Notes: generated by a model not told the origin, from the letters alone. Positions 25,033-32,984 are shown, numbered from the stretch's first letter. The stretch: DNA of 64,000 nt from Pseudomonas piscis (GCF_009380155.1 NZ_WHUV01000003.1:1-64000), one strand, 5' to 3'. Program-made: numbers and translations.

Positions 25033-25187
25033 AACCCTGGCTGCGGGGCCTCGCGTACTTCGCCCTGTTGCTGCTCAGCGACTGCGGCAGGGTGCCTCCG
25101 GCCAGCAGCCACGAGCCCCCCCGGCACTGGTGCGTGCACGAGCTGCACCGGGCCCTGGAGAAGTTCTTCTTTCCGTCTACTTCGTAA
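25029..25187 (+). CDS. tiny ORF coupled to czcC, unknown function
   Basis: A 52-codon frame starts with GTG overlapping the czcC stop as GTGA. It encodes a basic start (KPWLRG), a hydrophobic segment (LAYFALLLLSD), a Cys, then a hydrophilic tail with HWCVHELHRALEKFFF. This looks like a small exported or membrane-tethered protein with two or three Cys and four His that could hold metal. The lipobox is poor (Asp before Cys). It ends 44 bases before czcB. It could instead be read-through noise, but the overlap, codon use and position in a metal operon favour a real gene. Confidence 0.5.
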   Translation: MKPWLRGLAYFALLLLSDCGRVPPASSHEPPRHWCVHELHRALEKFFFPSTS

Positions 25188-25231
25188 GGCCGCGCCTGCG
25201 CCGCCGACCCTCGACATTTTCAGGAGCATCC

Positions 25232-26461
25232 ATGGACAAAAAACGCAGCCTTGTTGTGGCCATAGTGGCGGTGGCCGGCCTGGGGCTGGCGGCCTCTTTG
25301 CTGCCGGGCCTGTTCAATCGCCAGGCCCCGGCCACAGGCCAGCCTTCAGCGTCCACGGCGCCCGCCGGGCATGGCGAACCGGGGCATACCGAGCAAGGGC
25401 ACGGCGAACAGGGCCATGGGGAGGAGGGCCACGAAGGCCTGGTGGAACTCGATGCCCAGCAGATTGCCGCGGCCGGGATCGAGCTGGCCGAGGCCGGCCC
25501 GCGGCGTCTGGATCGCCTGCTCAGCCTGCCGGGGGAGATCCGCTTCGACGAGGACCGCACCTCGCATATCGTGCCGCGCGCTGCCGGGGTAGTGGAGTCG
25601 GTACAGGCCAACCTCGGCCAGTCGGTCAAGCGTGGCGACCTGCTGGCGGTGATTGCCAGCCAGCAGGTTTCCGACCAGCGCAGCGAGCTGGCGGCGGCCG
25701 GCCGGCGGGTGGAACTGGCCCGTACCACCTTCGAGCGTGAGCGTCAGTTGTGGGTCGACCAGATCTCCGCCGAGCAGGACTACCTGCTGGCGCGGCAGAC
25801 GCTGCAAGAGGCCGAGATCGCCCTGGGCAACGCCCGGCAGAAGATGGCGGCGCTAGCTGGCAGTGCCCAGCTGGCGGGGGGCAACCGTTATGAAATGCGT
25901 GCACCGTTCGATGGCGTGGTGGTGGAAAAGCACCTCAGCGTCGGCGAAGTGGTGGGCGAGACCACGGCGGCTTTCACCCTGTCCGACCTGTCCCGGGTCT
26001 GGGCGACCTTCGGCGTATTCCCCAAGGACCTGGACAAGGTCCGGGTCGGCCAGTCGGTGAATGTCAGCTCCAGCGAACTGGGCTCCCAGGTCCGCGGGCA
26101 GGTGGCCTATGTCGGCAACCTGCTGGGGGAGCAGACCCGCACCGCCACGGTCCGGGTGACCCTGGCCAACCCCAAGGAGACCTGGCGCCCGGGCCTGTTC
26201 GTGGCGGTCGAGGTGGCCACCGCGGCCGTCGAGGTGCCGGTCAGCGTGCCCCAGGAGGCGATCCAGACCGTGGAAGAACGGCCTTCGGTGTTCGTGCGCG
26301 TGGCCGAGGGTTTCCAGGCTACGCCCGTGGTGCTCGGGGCCAGCCAGGATGGGTTCGTGGAAGTCCGCGAAGGCTTGGCCGCCGGCGCCCAGGTCGCCAC
26401 GCGCGGCAGCTTCACCCTCAAGTCCGAACTGGGCAAGGGTTCGGCCGAGCACAGCCACTGA
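25232..26461 (+). CDS. czcB: CzcB, periplasmic adaptor of the metal efflux pump
   Basis: Membrane-fusion protein linking CzcA and CzcC, 409 residues. It has an N-terminal membrane anchor (VVAIVAVAGLGLAASLLPGL), then a striking His/Gly/Glu-rich linker (about residues 48-68, with HG.PGH.EQGHGEQGHG spacing) likely to bind metal, then the adaptor body: lipoyl halves (VVESVQANLGQSVKRGDLLAVI and MRAPFDGVVVEKHLSVGEVV), helical hairpin and beta-barrel. The ATG at 25232 follows CAGGAG; the upstream open frame is rejected because it lies in czcC and the tiny ORF. Confidence 0.92.
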   Translation: MDKKRSLVVAIVAVAGLGLAASLLPGLFNRQAPATGQPSASTAPAGHGEPGHTEQGHGEQGHGEEGHEGLVELDAQQIAAAGIELAEAGPRRLDRLLSLPGEIRFDEDRTSHIVPRAAGVVESVQANLGQSVKRGDLLAVIASQQVSDQRSELAAAGRRVELARTTFERERQLWVDQISAEQDYLLARQTLQEAEIALGNARQKMAALAGSAQLAGGNRYEMRAPFDGVVVEKHLSVGEVVGETTAAFTLSDLSRVWATFGVFPKDLDKVRVGQSVNVSSSELGSQVRGQVAYVGNLLGEQTRTATVRVTLANPKETWRPGLFVAVEVATAAVEVPVSVPQEAIQTVEERPSVFVRVAEGFQATPVVLGASQDGFVEVREGLAAGAQVATRGSFTLKSELGKGSAEHSH

Positions 26462-26488
26462 ACAGGCCCTAGCGGAGAGTGACTATCC

Positions 26489-29400
26489 ATGTTTGAACGC
26501 ATCATTCAATTCGCCATCGAGCAGCGCATCATCGTCCTGCTGGGGGTACTGCTGATGGCCGGTATCGGCATCGCCAGCTACCAGAAGCTGCCGATCGACG
26601 CCGTCCCCGACATCACCAACGTCCAGGTGCAGATCAACTCCGCGGCGCCGGGTTTCTCGCCGCTGGAGACCGAGCAGCGCATCACCTTTCCCATCGAGAC
26701 CGCCATGGCCGGCCTGCCGGGCTTGCAGCAGACCCGCTCGCTATCGCGTTCGGGCCTGTCCCAGGTGACGGTGATCTTCAAGGACGGCACCGATATCTTC
26801 TTCGCCCGGCAACTGGTCAACGAGCGCCTGCAGGTGGCTCGCGAGCAACTGCCCGAAGGGGTGGAGGCGCAGATGGGGCCGATTTCCACCGGGCTGGGAG
26901 AAATCTTCCTGTGGACTGTGGAGACCGAGGAAGGCGCACGCAAGGAGGATGGCACGCCCTATACCCCAACCGACCTGCGGGTGATCCAGGACTGGATCAT
27001 CAAGCCGCAGTTGCGCAACGTTCCCGGGGTAGCCGAGATCAACACCATCGGCGGCTTCGCCAAGGAGTACCAGATCGCTCCTGATCCCAAGCGCCTGGCG
27101 GCCCACCGCCTGACCCTCACCGACCTGGTGACGGCCCTGGAACGCAACAATGCCAACGTCGGTGCCGGCTATATCGAGCGCAGCGGCGAACAGTTGCTGA
27201 TCCGTGCCCCGGGGCAACTGGCCTCCATCGACGATATCGCCAACATCGTCATTAGCAGCAGCGACGGCACGCCGATCCGCGTGCGCAACGTGGCCCAGGT
27301 GGAAATCGGCCGTGAGCTGCGCACCGGCGCGGCCACCGAGAATGGCCGTGAAGTGGTGCTGGGCACAGTGTTCATGCTGATCGGCGAAAACAGCCGCGCG
27401 GTGTCCCAGGCGGTGGCCAAGCGGCTCGAGGAAATCAATCGCACACTGCCCGAGGGCGTGGTGGCGGTCACCGTGTACGACCGCACCAACCTGGTGGAGA
27501 AAGCCATCGCCACGGTGAAGAAGAACCTCTTCGAGGGCGCACTGCTGGTGATCGTCATCCTGTTCCTGTTCCTGGGAAATATCCGCGCGGCGTTGATCAC
27601 CGCCCTGGTGATCCCGCTGTCGATGCTGTTCACCTTCACCGGCATGTTCAGCAACAAGGTCAGTGCCAACCTGATGAGCCTCGGCGCTCTGGACTTCGGG
27701 ATCATCGTCGACGGTGCGGTGGTGATCGTCGAGAACGCCATCCGCCGGCTGGCCCATGCCCAGCAGAGCCACGGGCGCATGCTGACCCGCTCGGAGCGCC
27801 TGCATGAAGTCTTTGCCGCGGCCAAGGAAGCCCGGCGCCCACTGATCTACGGCCAGTTGATCATCATGGTGGTGTACCTGCCGATCTTCGCCCTCACCGG
27901 CGTGTCCGGGAAGATGTTCCACCCCATGGCCTTCACCGTGGTCATGGCCCTCCTGGGGGCGATGATCCTTTCGGTGACATTCGTCCCGGCGGCCATTGCG
28001 CTGTTCGTCACCGGCAAGGTCCAGGAGAAGGAGAACCTGGTGATGCGCAACGCCAAGCGTGGTTATGCACCGGTGCTGGACTGGGTGATGCAGCGGCGCG
28101 GGCTGACCTTCGCCCTGGCCGGCGCGGTCCTGGTGGGCAGCGGCCTGTTGGCCAGCCGCATGGGCAGCGAGTTCATCCCCAGCCTCAGCGAGGGCGACCT
28201 GGCCCTGCAGGCCCTGCGGGTGCCGGGTACCAGCCTTTCGCAATCGGTGGACATGCAGCAGCGCCTGGAGAAGACCCTGCTGGGCCAAGTGCCGGAGGTA
28301 GAGCGGGTGTTCGCTCGCACCGGCACCGCGGAGATCGCCTCTGACCCGATGCCGCCGAACATTTCCGACAGCTACGTGATGCTCAAGCCCAAGGCCCAGT
28401 GGCCAGACCCGGGCAAGTCCCGGGAGGCGCTGATCGCCGATATCCAGCGCGCCAGCGCCATGGTGCCGGGCAATGCCTATGAGTTGTCGCAGCCGATCCA
28501 GTTGCGTTTCAACGAACTGATTTCCGGGGTGCGCAGCGATGTCGCGGTCAAGGTCTTCGGCGACGACATGGCGGTGCTGAACAAGACTGCCAACGAGATC
28601 GCCAGCGCCTTGCAGGGCTTGGCGGGCGCTTCGGAGGTCAAGGTGGAGCAGACCACCGGGCTGCCGGTGCTGACCATCAATATCGACCGTGACAAAGCCG
28701 CGCGCTATGGCCTCAACGTCGGTGATGTGCAAGACACCATCGCGGTGGCCGTGGGCGGGCGCCAGGCCGGAATCCTGTATGAGGGCGATCGGCGCTTCGA
28801 CATGGTGGTGCGCCTGTCCGATCAGTTGCGTACCGACATCGATGGGTTGTCACGGCTGTTGGTCCCGATCCCGGCGACGGCCGGCAGCGTCAACGGGCAG
28901 ATTGGTTTCATCGCGCTGTCGGAAGTGGCCAGCCTGGACTTGGTCCTGGGGCCCAACCAGGTCAGCCGGGAAAACGGCAAGCGCCTGGTGATCGTCAGCG
29001 CCAACGTGCGCGGTCGGGATATCGGCTCCTTCGTCGAGGAGGCCACGACCCTGATCGCCGACAAGGTGAAGGTCCCGGCGGGTTACTGGACCACCTGGGG
29101 CGGCCAGTTCGAACAGTTGCAGGAGGCTTCCCAGCGCCTGCAGGTGGTGGTGCCGGTGGCCCTGCTACTGGTGTTCGGCCTGCTGTTCATGATGTTCAAC
29201 AACCTCAAGGACGGACTGCTGGTGTTCACCGGAATTCCCTTCGCCCTGACGGGCGGGATCATGGCCTTGTGGCTGCGGGACATTCCGCTGTCGATCTCGG
29301 CGGGGGTCGGTTTCATCGCCCTGTCGGGGGTGGCGGTGCTCAACGGGCTGGTGATGATTGCCTTCATCCGCAACCTGCGGGAGGAGGGGCGGTCGCTGCC

Positions 29401-29623
29401 CATGGCCATCCGTGAGGGCGCCCTGACCCGGTTGCGTCCGGTACTGATGACGGCGTTGGTGGCGTCCCTGGGCTTCGTGCCCATGGCCTTGGCCACCGGC
29501 ACCGGCGCCGAGGTGCAACGCCCCCTGGCCACGGTGGTGATCGGCGGCATCCTGTCCTCCACCATCCTCACCCTGCTGGTACTGCCCGCGCTGTACCAGT
29601 GGGCCCACCGCCGGGAGGAGTGA
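26489..29623 (+). CDS. czcA: CzcA, heavy-metal RND efflux transporter
   Basis: Proton-driven inner-membrane RND pump of the heavy-metal (HME) class, 1044 residues. Twelve membrane segments in two halves with large periplasmic loops. The HME signature in segment 4, ALDFGIIVDGAVVIVEN (about residues 402-418), carries the Asp-Asp-Glu proton-relay residues of Zn/Co/Cd exporters. It ends the czcCBA operon. Exports Zn, Cd and/or Co across the envelope with CzcB and CzcC; the order of preference cannot be read from sequence. A REP element follows the stop. Confidence 0.94.
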   Translation: MFERIIQFAIEQRIIVLLGVLLMAGIGIASYQKLPIDAVPDITNVQVQINSAAPGFSPLETEQRITFPIETAMAGLPGLQQTRSLSRSGLSQVTVIFKDGTDIFFARQLVNERLQVAREQLPEGVEAQMGPISTGLGEIFLWTVETEEGARKEDGTPYTPTDLRVIQDWIIKPQLRNVPGVAEINTIGGFAKEYQIAPDPKRLAAHRLTLTDLVTALERNNANVGAGYIERSGEQLLIRAPGQLASIDDIANIVISSSDGTPIRVRNVAQVEIGRELRTGAATENGREVVLGTVFMLIGENSRAVSQAVAKRLEEINRTLPEGVVAVTVYDRTNLVEKAIATVKKNLFEGALLVIVILFLFLGNIRAALITALVIPLSMLFTFTGMFSNKVSANLMSLGALDFGIIVDGAVVIVENAIRRLAHAQQSHGRMLTRSERLHEVFAAAKEARRPLIYGQLIIMVVYLPIFALTGVSGKMFHPMAFTVVMALLGAMILSVTFVPAAIALFVTGKVQEKENLVMRNAKRGYAPVLDWVMQRRGLTFALAGAVLVGSGLLASRMGSEFIPSLSEGDLALQALRVPGTSLSQSVDMQQRLEKTLLGQVPEVERVFARTGTAEIASDPMPPNISDSYVMLKPKAQWPDPGKSREALIADIQRASAMVPGNAYELSQPIQLRFNELISGVRSDVAVKVFGDDMAVLNKTANEIASALQGLAGASEVKVEQTTGLPVLTINIDRDKAARYGLNVGDVQDTIAVAVGGRQAGILYEGDRRFDMVVRLSDQLRTDIDGLSRLLVPIPATAGSVNGQIGFIALSEVASLDLVLGPNQVSRENGKRLVIVSANVRGRDIGSFVEEATTLIADKVKVPAGYWTTWGGQFEQLQEASQRLQVVVPVALLLVFGLLFMMFNNLKDGLLVFTGIPFALTGGIMALWLRDIPLSISAGVGFIALSGVAVLNGLVMIAFIRNLREEGRSLPMAIREGALTRLRPVLMTALVASLGFVPMALATGTGAEVQRPLATVVIGGILSSTILTLLVLPALYQWAHRREE

Positions 29624-29655
29624 TGCCTGTGTGATCGCTCCCGGGAGTGGCTTCG

Positions 29656-29705
29656 TTTAGCCGCTGCCGCAGGCTGCGCACGGAAGCGCAGCGGCCGCGG
29701 TTACA
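29656..29705. repeat. REP pair left of the RAYT gene
   Basis: TAGCCGCTGCCGCAGGCTGCGC (29658-29679) faces an inverted, shorter copy (GCGCAGCGGCCGCGGTTA, 29687-29704). The unit GCCGCTGCCGCAGGCTGCG is repeated in inverted form at 30360-30378 on the other side of the transposase. This is a typical Pseudomonas REP doublet and may also serve as the end of the czcCBA transcript. Confidence 0.8.
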
Positions 29706-29707
29706 GG

Positions 29708-30181
29708 TCAGAGCCAAGCCGCATCCCAAAGGGAGTAGTCGCCTACACGCAGGACCAGGCCGGCGCGGACCGGGTTGCAGATGATGTAACGGGCAATTGT
29801 CTTGAGGTTTTCCTCCTGGCGCACCGCCCGTTGGCAGTACCCCTTCTGCCAAAGTCGGCCACGGTTATTCAGGCGCAGGTTGATATTGCGTCCGCTCCTG
29901 GACTTGAGCCGGCACAACGCCTCCTCCAGAGAGCATTTCTGCAGCTGGAACAGCCAATGCAAGTGGTCGGGCATCACTACCCATGCAAGGGTCCGAGTCA
30001 GGCCTGCCTCGTGCTGATCCTTGAGTTGCTCGACCACCAGACGGCCGAGCTGGAAGTCGTCGAATACTCTGCGCCGGTGCTCGGTGACAACCGTCACGGA
30101 ATAGATCCTGCCAATCTCCGAACGCCGTCCCTTGAACAGACGGAAACCATCAGGCCGGCCCCTCATTTCCTTGCGCTCCAT
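29708..30181 (-). CDS. REP-associated tyrosine transposase (RAYT)
   Basis: Single-copy-type Y1/HUH transposase of the IS200/IS605 relatives that nick REP sequences. The 157-residue protein has the HUH motif in MPDHLHWLFQL (about residues 70-80), WQKGYCQRAVR, and the catalytic Tyr in TIARYIICNPVRAGLV (about 132-147). REP palindromes flank it on both sides, as expected for RAYT loci. Length and motifs look intact. These enzymes are domesticated and rarely mobile; the element separates czcCBA from the oprD part of the metal island. Confidence 0.92.
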   Translation of the reverse strand: MERKEMRGRPDGFRLFKGRRSEIGRIYSVTVVTEHRRRVFDDFQLGRLVVEQLKDQHEAGLTRTLAWVVMPDHLHWLFQLQKCSLEEALCRLKSRSGRNINLRLNNRGRLWQKGYCQRAVRQEENLKTIARYIICNPVRAGLVLRVGDYSLWDAAWL

Positions 30182-30260
30182 CAGGTTGAACGATTTGTCT
30201 CAACCTAGCCCTGACCCGGCTTGTTGGCAGATGTATCCGGTTTCCCCGTATGTCCCAACC

Positions 30261-30383
30261 TTGTAGCCGCTGCCGAGCAACGCGAGGCTACGACAAGGCC
30301 CGTAGGGCCTTCGGCGATCGACCGGGCGACTTCATGTTGCGGCCGCTACGCGCCCGGGCGCAGCCTGCGGCAGCGGCCACAGG
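30261..30383. repeat. REP cluster right of the RAYT gene
   Basis: TTGTAGCCGCTGCCGAGC...GCTACGA (30261-30292), a small hairpin AAGGCCCGTAGGGCCTT (30295-30311), a GCCGCTACGC unit, and GCAGCCTGCGGCAGCGGC (30360-30377), which is the inverse of the left REP. The pattern is a composite of REP head and tail units. Confidence 0.78.
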
Positions 30384-30437
30384 TTTGCGGGGCGCGAGAT
30401 CGCGGGTGTCGCCATGAAGGCGGTGCGTGAGGAAGGC

Positions 30438-30463
30438 AAAAAAAAGCGCCCCGAGGGGGCGCT
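30438..30463 (-). terminator. terminator of the small secreted protein gene
   Basis: On the minus strand AGCGCCCC-CTC-GGGGCGCT is followed by eight T. It is a strong intrinsic terminator, 75 bases after the stop of the 68-residue gene. Confidence 0.9.
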
Positions 30464-30467
30464 GAAG

Positions 30468-30516
30468 ATTCATCTCTTTCCAAAGGAGCATCATGAAAAC
30501 GCTTCAAGAGATGAAT
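30468..30516. other. perfect inverted repeat in the 3' region of the small secreted gene
   Basis: ATTCATCTCTT (30468-30478) and AAGAGATGAAT (30506-30516) are perfect 11-base inverses with a 27-base loop. In the minus-strand transcript this hairpin directly precedes the terminator hairpin, making a two-hairpin 3' end. Confidence 0.6.
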
Positions 30517-30537
30517 GTGCTCTGTGGGCCAACGCCG

Positions 30538-30744
30538 TCAAATATCTTCGCCAGCCTTGCTGGGTGTGGAAGGGGCGTCGGTGGTGGCGGTTTCCGTTTT
30601 CTGCTCGGATTCGCCATGAATCTGTTCCTGGCTGACCAGGAAGGCTTCGCGGGCTTGCTGCGAACGTTCGCTGCCGTCGGCGGCCCAGGCACCGAGGCTG
30701 GTGCTGGCCAGAAGGCCGATGAACAACAGTTGGCTGGGACGCAT
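30538..30744 (-). CDS. small secreted protein, unknown function
   Basis: 68 residues with a clean signal peptide (MRPSQLLFIGLLASTSLGAWA, cut before ADGSER), leaving a mature peptide of about 47 hydrophilic residues rich in Ser, Gln, Glu and Thr, with no Cys. AGGAG seven bases before the ATG fixes the start; the upstream extension of the frame is noise. A candidate metal-regulator box (30844-30859) lies 100 bases upstream. The gene has its own terminator. I do not recognise a family; the neighbourhood suggests a metal-responsive periplasmic peptide. Confidence 0.75.
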   Translation of the reverse strand: MRPSQLLFIGLLASTSLGAWAADGSERSQQAREAFLVSQEQIHGESEQKTETATTDAPSTPSKAGEDI

Positions 30745-30843
30745 GATGTTTCTCCTGACAGGTTGGCCGCCTTCGAAAAACCAGCGGATCCGAATCTGCC
30801 AAGGAGTATAAGGAGACCAACCTAACGAGAAGGTGAGGTGGAT

Positions 30844-30859
30844 ATTACAGTTCTGCAAG
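30844..30859. promoter_or_regulatory. CzcR/CopR-type box upstream of small secreted gene
   Basis: ATTACA-GTTC-TGCAAG keeps the whole left arm and four of six bases of the right arm of the czc box. It resembles the box upstream of the porin (ATTACA-ATTG-CGCAAG) even more closely. Confidence 0.45.
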
Positions 30860-30886
30860 ACATGAGTCTGTGAAGAAGTTTTAACA

Positions 30887-30910
30887 CCGGGCAGGCCGCA
30901 ACCTGCCCGG
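30887..30910. terminator. terminator after the OprD-family gene
   Basis: CCGGGCAGG and CCTGCCCGG form a perfect 9-bp stem with a 6-base loop, 9 bases beyond the porin stop; TGTTAAAACTT follows on the minus strand. Confidence 0.7.
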
Positions 30911-30919
30911 CCAGAGCAA

Positions 30920-32248
30920 TCAGAGCAGTGCCAGTGGGTATTCGACGATCAGCCGGAATTCCTCCAGGTCCGACTCGAATCGGCTGGAGCGGACGGTGGC
31001 CTGGCGGATGCGCAGGGCCAGGTCCTTGAGCTGTCCGCTCTGGAATACGTACTTGGCTTCGATATCCCGTTCCCAGCGCCGCTGGCCGGTCAGTGGATTG
31101 CCCGCCGCGTCGCGTTGCATGTACTGCGCGTTGGCATGGCTGTAATCGGCGCCCCGGCCGCGTCCATAGCGGGCCATGAAGCTCAGGCCGGGGACGCCCA
31201 GGGTCTGCATGTCCAGGTCATAGCGCAGCATCCATGAACGTTCCTTGGGGGCGTTGAAATCGCTGTACTGGAGCGAGTTGTCGAGGAAGATCGAGTCCGA
31301 CTGGCGCAGGTAATCGAAGGGGTTGTTGCCGTTGTTGCGCTGGTGGGAGAGGGCCAGGGTGTGGGCGCCGAAGGTGGCGCCGATCTTGGCGCTCCAAATG
31401 TTGTTGTTCAGCTCGCCCAGCTCTTTGCGGCCTTCGTCCACCACGTTGTAGTAGTTGAAGGCGCCCAGCAGCGTGAGGTCCTGGGACAACGGATACTTGC
31501 CCGAGAGGCCGAAGTAGCGCTGGTCCCAGACCTCCTTGAGGCGGCTGCCGTAGAGGCTGACGCTGAGGTTGGGGTCGATTTGGTAGTCACCACCGAAGTA
31601 GCCGACCCAGGGAGAGTCCACCTTGCCCTTGTAGAAGGTGACGAAGCCCTCGCGCAGGCTGCTCTGGTTCGTCGAGCCCACGGCATGCAGGCGCCCGGCT
31701 TGCAGTTTCAGGTCGTCGAGGCTGGTGTTCTCCAGGGTGAAGCCGCGAAAGCTCTGGGGCATCACCCGGGAGTCGCCATAGTGCAGTACGGGTGTCATGG
31801 GGAACACATCGCCGATCCTGGCCACGGTATCCAGGGCTCGCACCTTCACCGCGCCTCCCGCCTTGCCATAGCTGTCGGCCGGTTCGTTCCTGCCGTTCAC
31901 CGGCAGCATGGCGAACGACCCCTTGCCGCCGCTGCGCCCTGTTCCGGAGTCGAGCTTGAAGGCATGCATGACAAAAGCATCGAGGCCGAAACCCACGGTG
32001 CCCTGGGTGAAGCCCGATTCGAACTTGCCGATCAGGCTTTGGGTCCAGGCTTCGGAATAGCCATTGCCGGTGGGGCTGGACTGGCCCTTGCGGTCATCGC
32101 GATTGAAATAGAAGTTGCGTAGCAGCAGGTTGAGCTGGCTGCCTTCGATAAAGCCTTCGGGACGTTCCTCGGCAGCTACCGCCGCCATAGGACCGAGCCC
32201 CAGTGCCGCAGTGAGTGCGGACAGGGACACAAGTGGGTTGATACGCAT
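30920..32248 (-). CDS. OprD-family outer-membrane porin
   Basis: Substrate-specific 18-strand porin of the OprD family, 442 residues, with a signal peptide (cut near GPMAAVA) and mature start EERPEGFIEGSQLNLLLRNFYFNRD, a family hallmark. Other OprD features: EAWTQSLIGKFESGFTQGTVGFGLDAF, GRLHAVGSTNQSS and a C-terminal strand ending in Leu after VEYPLAL. OprD members take up basic amino acids, small carboxylates or other compounds; the subtype is not clear. It lies in the metal island, divergent from a DUF2790 gene, with candidate regulator boxes in between. In P. aeruginosa CzcR represses oprD, so a similar link is plausible. Confidence 0.9.
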   Translation of the reverse strand: MRINPLVSLSALTAALGLGPMAAVAAEERPEGFIEGSQLNLLLRNFYFNRDDRKGQSSPTGNGYSEAWTQSLIGKFESGFTQGTVGFGLDAFVMHAFKLDSGTGRSGGKGSFAMLPVNGRNEPADSYGKAGGAVKVRALDTVARIGDVFPMTPVLHYGDSRVMPQSFRGFTLENTSLDDLKLQAGRLHAVGSTNQSSLREGFVTFYKGKVDSPWVGYFGGDYQIDPNLSVSLYGSRLKEVWDQRYFGLSGKYPLSQDLTLLGAFNYYNVVDEGRKELGELNNNIWSAKIGATFGAHTLALSHQRNNGNNPFDYLRQSDSIFLDNSLQYSDFNAPKERSWMLRYDLDMQTLGVPGLSFMARYGRGRGADYSHANAQYMQRDAAGNPLTGQRRWERDIEAKYVFQSGQLKDLALRIRQATVRSSRFESDLEEFRLIVEYPLALL

Positions 32249-32388
32249 GGGAGGGCGCTCCTGAGTGTGCAGCTATCGGTTTTTATATCGCCGCAGGCGT
32301 TCTTATTGGTTTGGCCGCCGGGGCATCGCCGCGCCCGGAACCGTTGTCGATAGTTGCAAACCGCAGATAACGACGGGGTGACCCGACA

Positions 32389-32404
32389 ATTACAATTGCG
32401 CAAG
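32389..32404. promoter_or_regulatory. CzcR/CopR-type half-conserved box at the porin promoter
   Basis: ATTACA-ATTG-CGCAAG: the left arm is identical to the czc box, the right arm is degenerate. It lies 141 bases upstream of the porin ATG. Confidence 0.4.
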
Positions 32405-32491
32405 AAAATGGCTGGCCAGAGATCGCTCGGATGAGCTGCAGCCCTTGTGGGCCGGGCTTTTCGTGAATCTGGCCGAAGGTGGGAGAGGTGC

Positions 32492-32507
32492 CTTACAGAT
32501 AAGTAAT
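32492..32507. promoter_or_regulatory. CzcR/CopR-type box upstream of DUF2790 gene
   Basis: CTTACA-GATA-AGTAAT matches the perfect czc box (ATTACA-GATT-TGTAAT) at 13 of 16 positions, including the spacer, 70 bases before the DUF2790 ATG. Confidence 0.5.
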
Positions 32508-32576
32508 GCGCGCGCGATGATTCTGACAGGGTCGGTTTTTTATCCTCGTGGACATCAACAGAACGAGGAGGCTGTC

Positions 32577-32909
32577 ATGAAACTACTTAACTTGAGCATC
32601 GCCGCGATGCTCTTTGCCATCTCTTCCCTGGCGTTGGCCGAAGGTGGCGGTGACCGTACCTTCGCCCGGGCCATGCAGGAGAACGAAAAAGCCATGGAGC
32701 GCTACGCCGCGAAGCAGGGCAAGACCGCGCCGGTGGTGCAGAACTACCGCTATGGCATGGAGCTGGATATCGTCAAGGTGGTCAACATCACTCCACCGAT
32801 CAAGTCTTGTCAGGTGGTGCCTTCACGCATGACCTATGAAGATTCCAGTGGCCAGCTCAAGACCATCGAGTACCAGATCATGGGCCAGTGCCGTAACAAT
32901 GGCAGTTGA
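32577..32909 (+). CDS. DUF2790 secreted protein
   Basis: 110 residues: signal peptide (MKLLNLSIAAMLFAISSLALA), short acidic/basic linker, then the DUF2790 domain, YRYGMELDIVKVVNITPP..SCQVVPSRMTYEDSSG...YQIMGQC, with two Cys that should pair. The ATG follows GAGGAG. DUF2790 is a Pseudomonas-centred family of small periplasmic proteins without firm function. The candidate box 70 bases upstream and the divergent porin suggest metal-responsive expression. Confidence 0.87.
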   Translation: MKLLNLSIAAMLFAISSLALAEGGGDRTFARAMQENEKAMERYAAKQGKTAPVVQNYRYGMELDIVKVVNITPPIKSCQVVPSRMTYEDSSGQLKTIEYQIMGQCRNNGS

Positions 32910-32943
32910 TCCATGGATGGCCACTGCCGTGCCCGCGATGTGC

Positions 32944-32972
32944 CGGCCGGGTCCCCGAGGGCGGCCCGGCCG
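32944..32972. terminator. GC-rich hairpin between DUF2790 and ridA-like genes
   Basis: CGGCCGGG (32944-32951) pairs with CCCGGCCG (32965-32972) between two convergent genes. No T-run. Confidence 0.5.
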
Positions 32973-32984
32973 CTGCCGGCGTCT

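Larger units (their letters stand above)
32249..32576. other. divergent control region porin / DUF2790
   Basis: This 328-base gap holds no credible ORF. It contains two variants of the czc box (listed separately), an AT-rich TTTTTATATCG near 32280 that could be the porin promoter, and TTTTTTATCC near 32537 before the DUF2790 gene. GAGGAG at 32565 is the ribosome site for the plus-strand gene. Confidence 0.6.

Noticed and set aside
26741..28732. 663-codon minus-strand ORF opposite czcA
   Set aside because: His/Asp/Gln-rich mirror frame of an RND gene; no family features.
30493..30825. 110-codon plus-strand ORF with a good AAAGGAG ribosome-like site
   Set aside because: The translation after the first residues is low-complexity Gly-rich noise and opposes a gene with signal peptide, ribosome site and terminator; the purine run is part of an inverted repeat.
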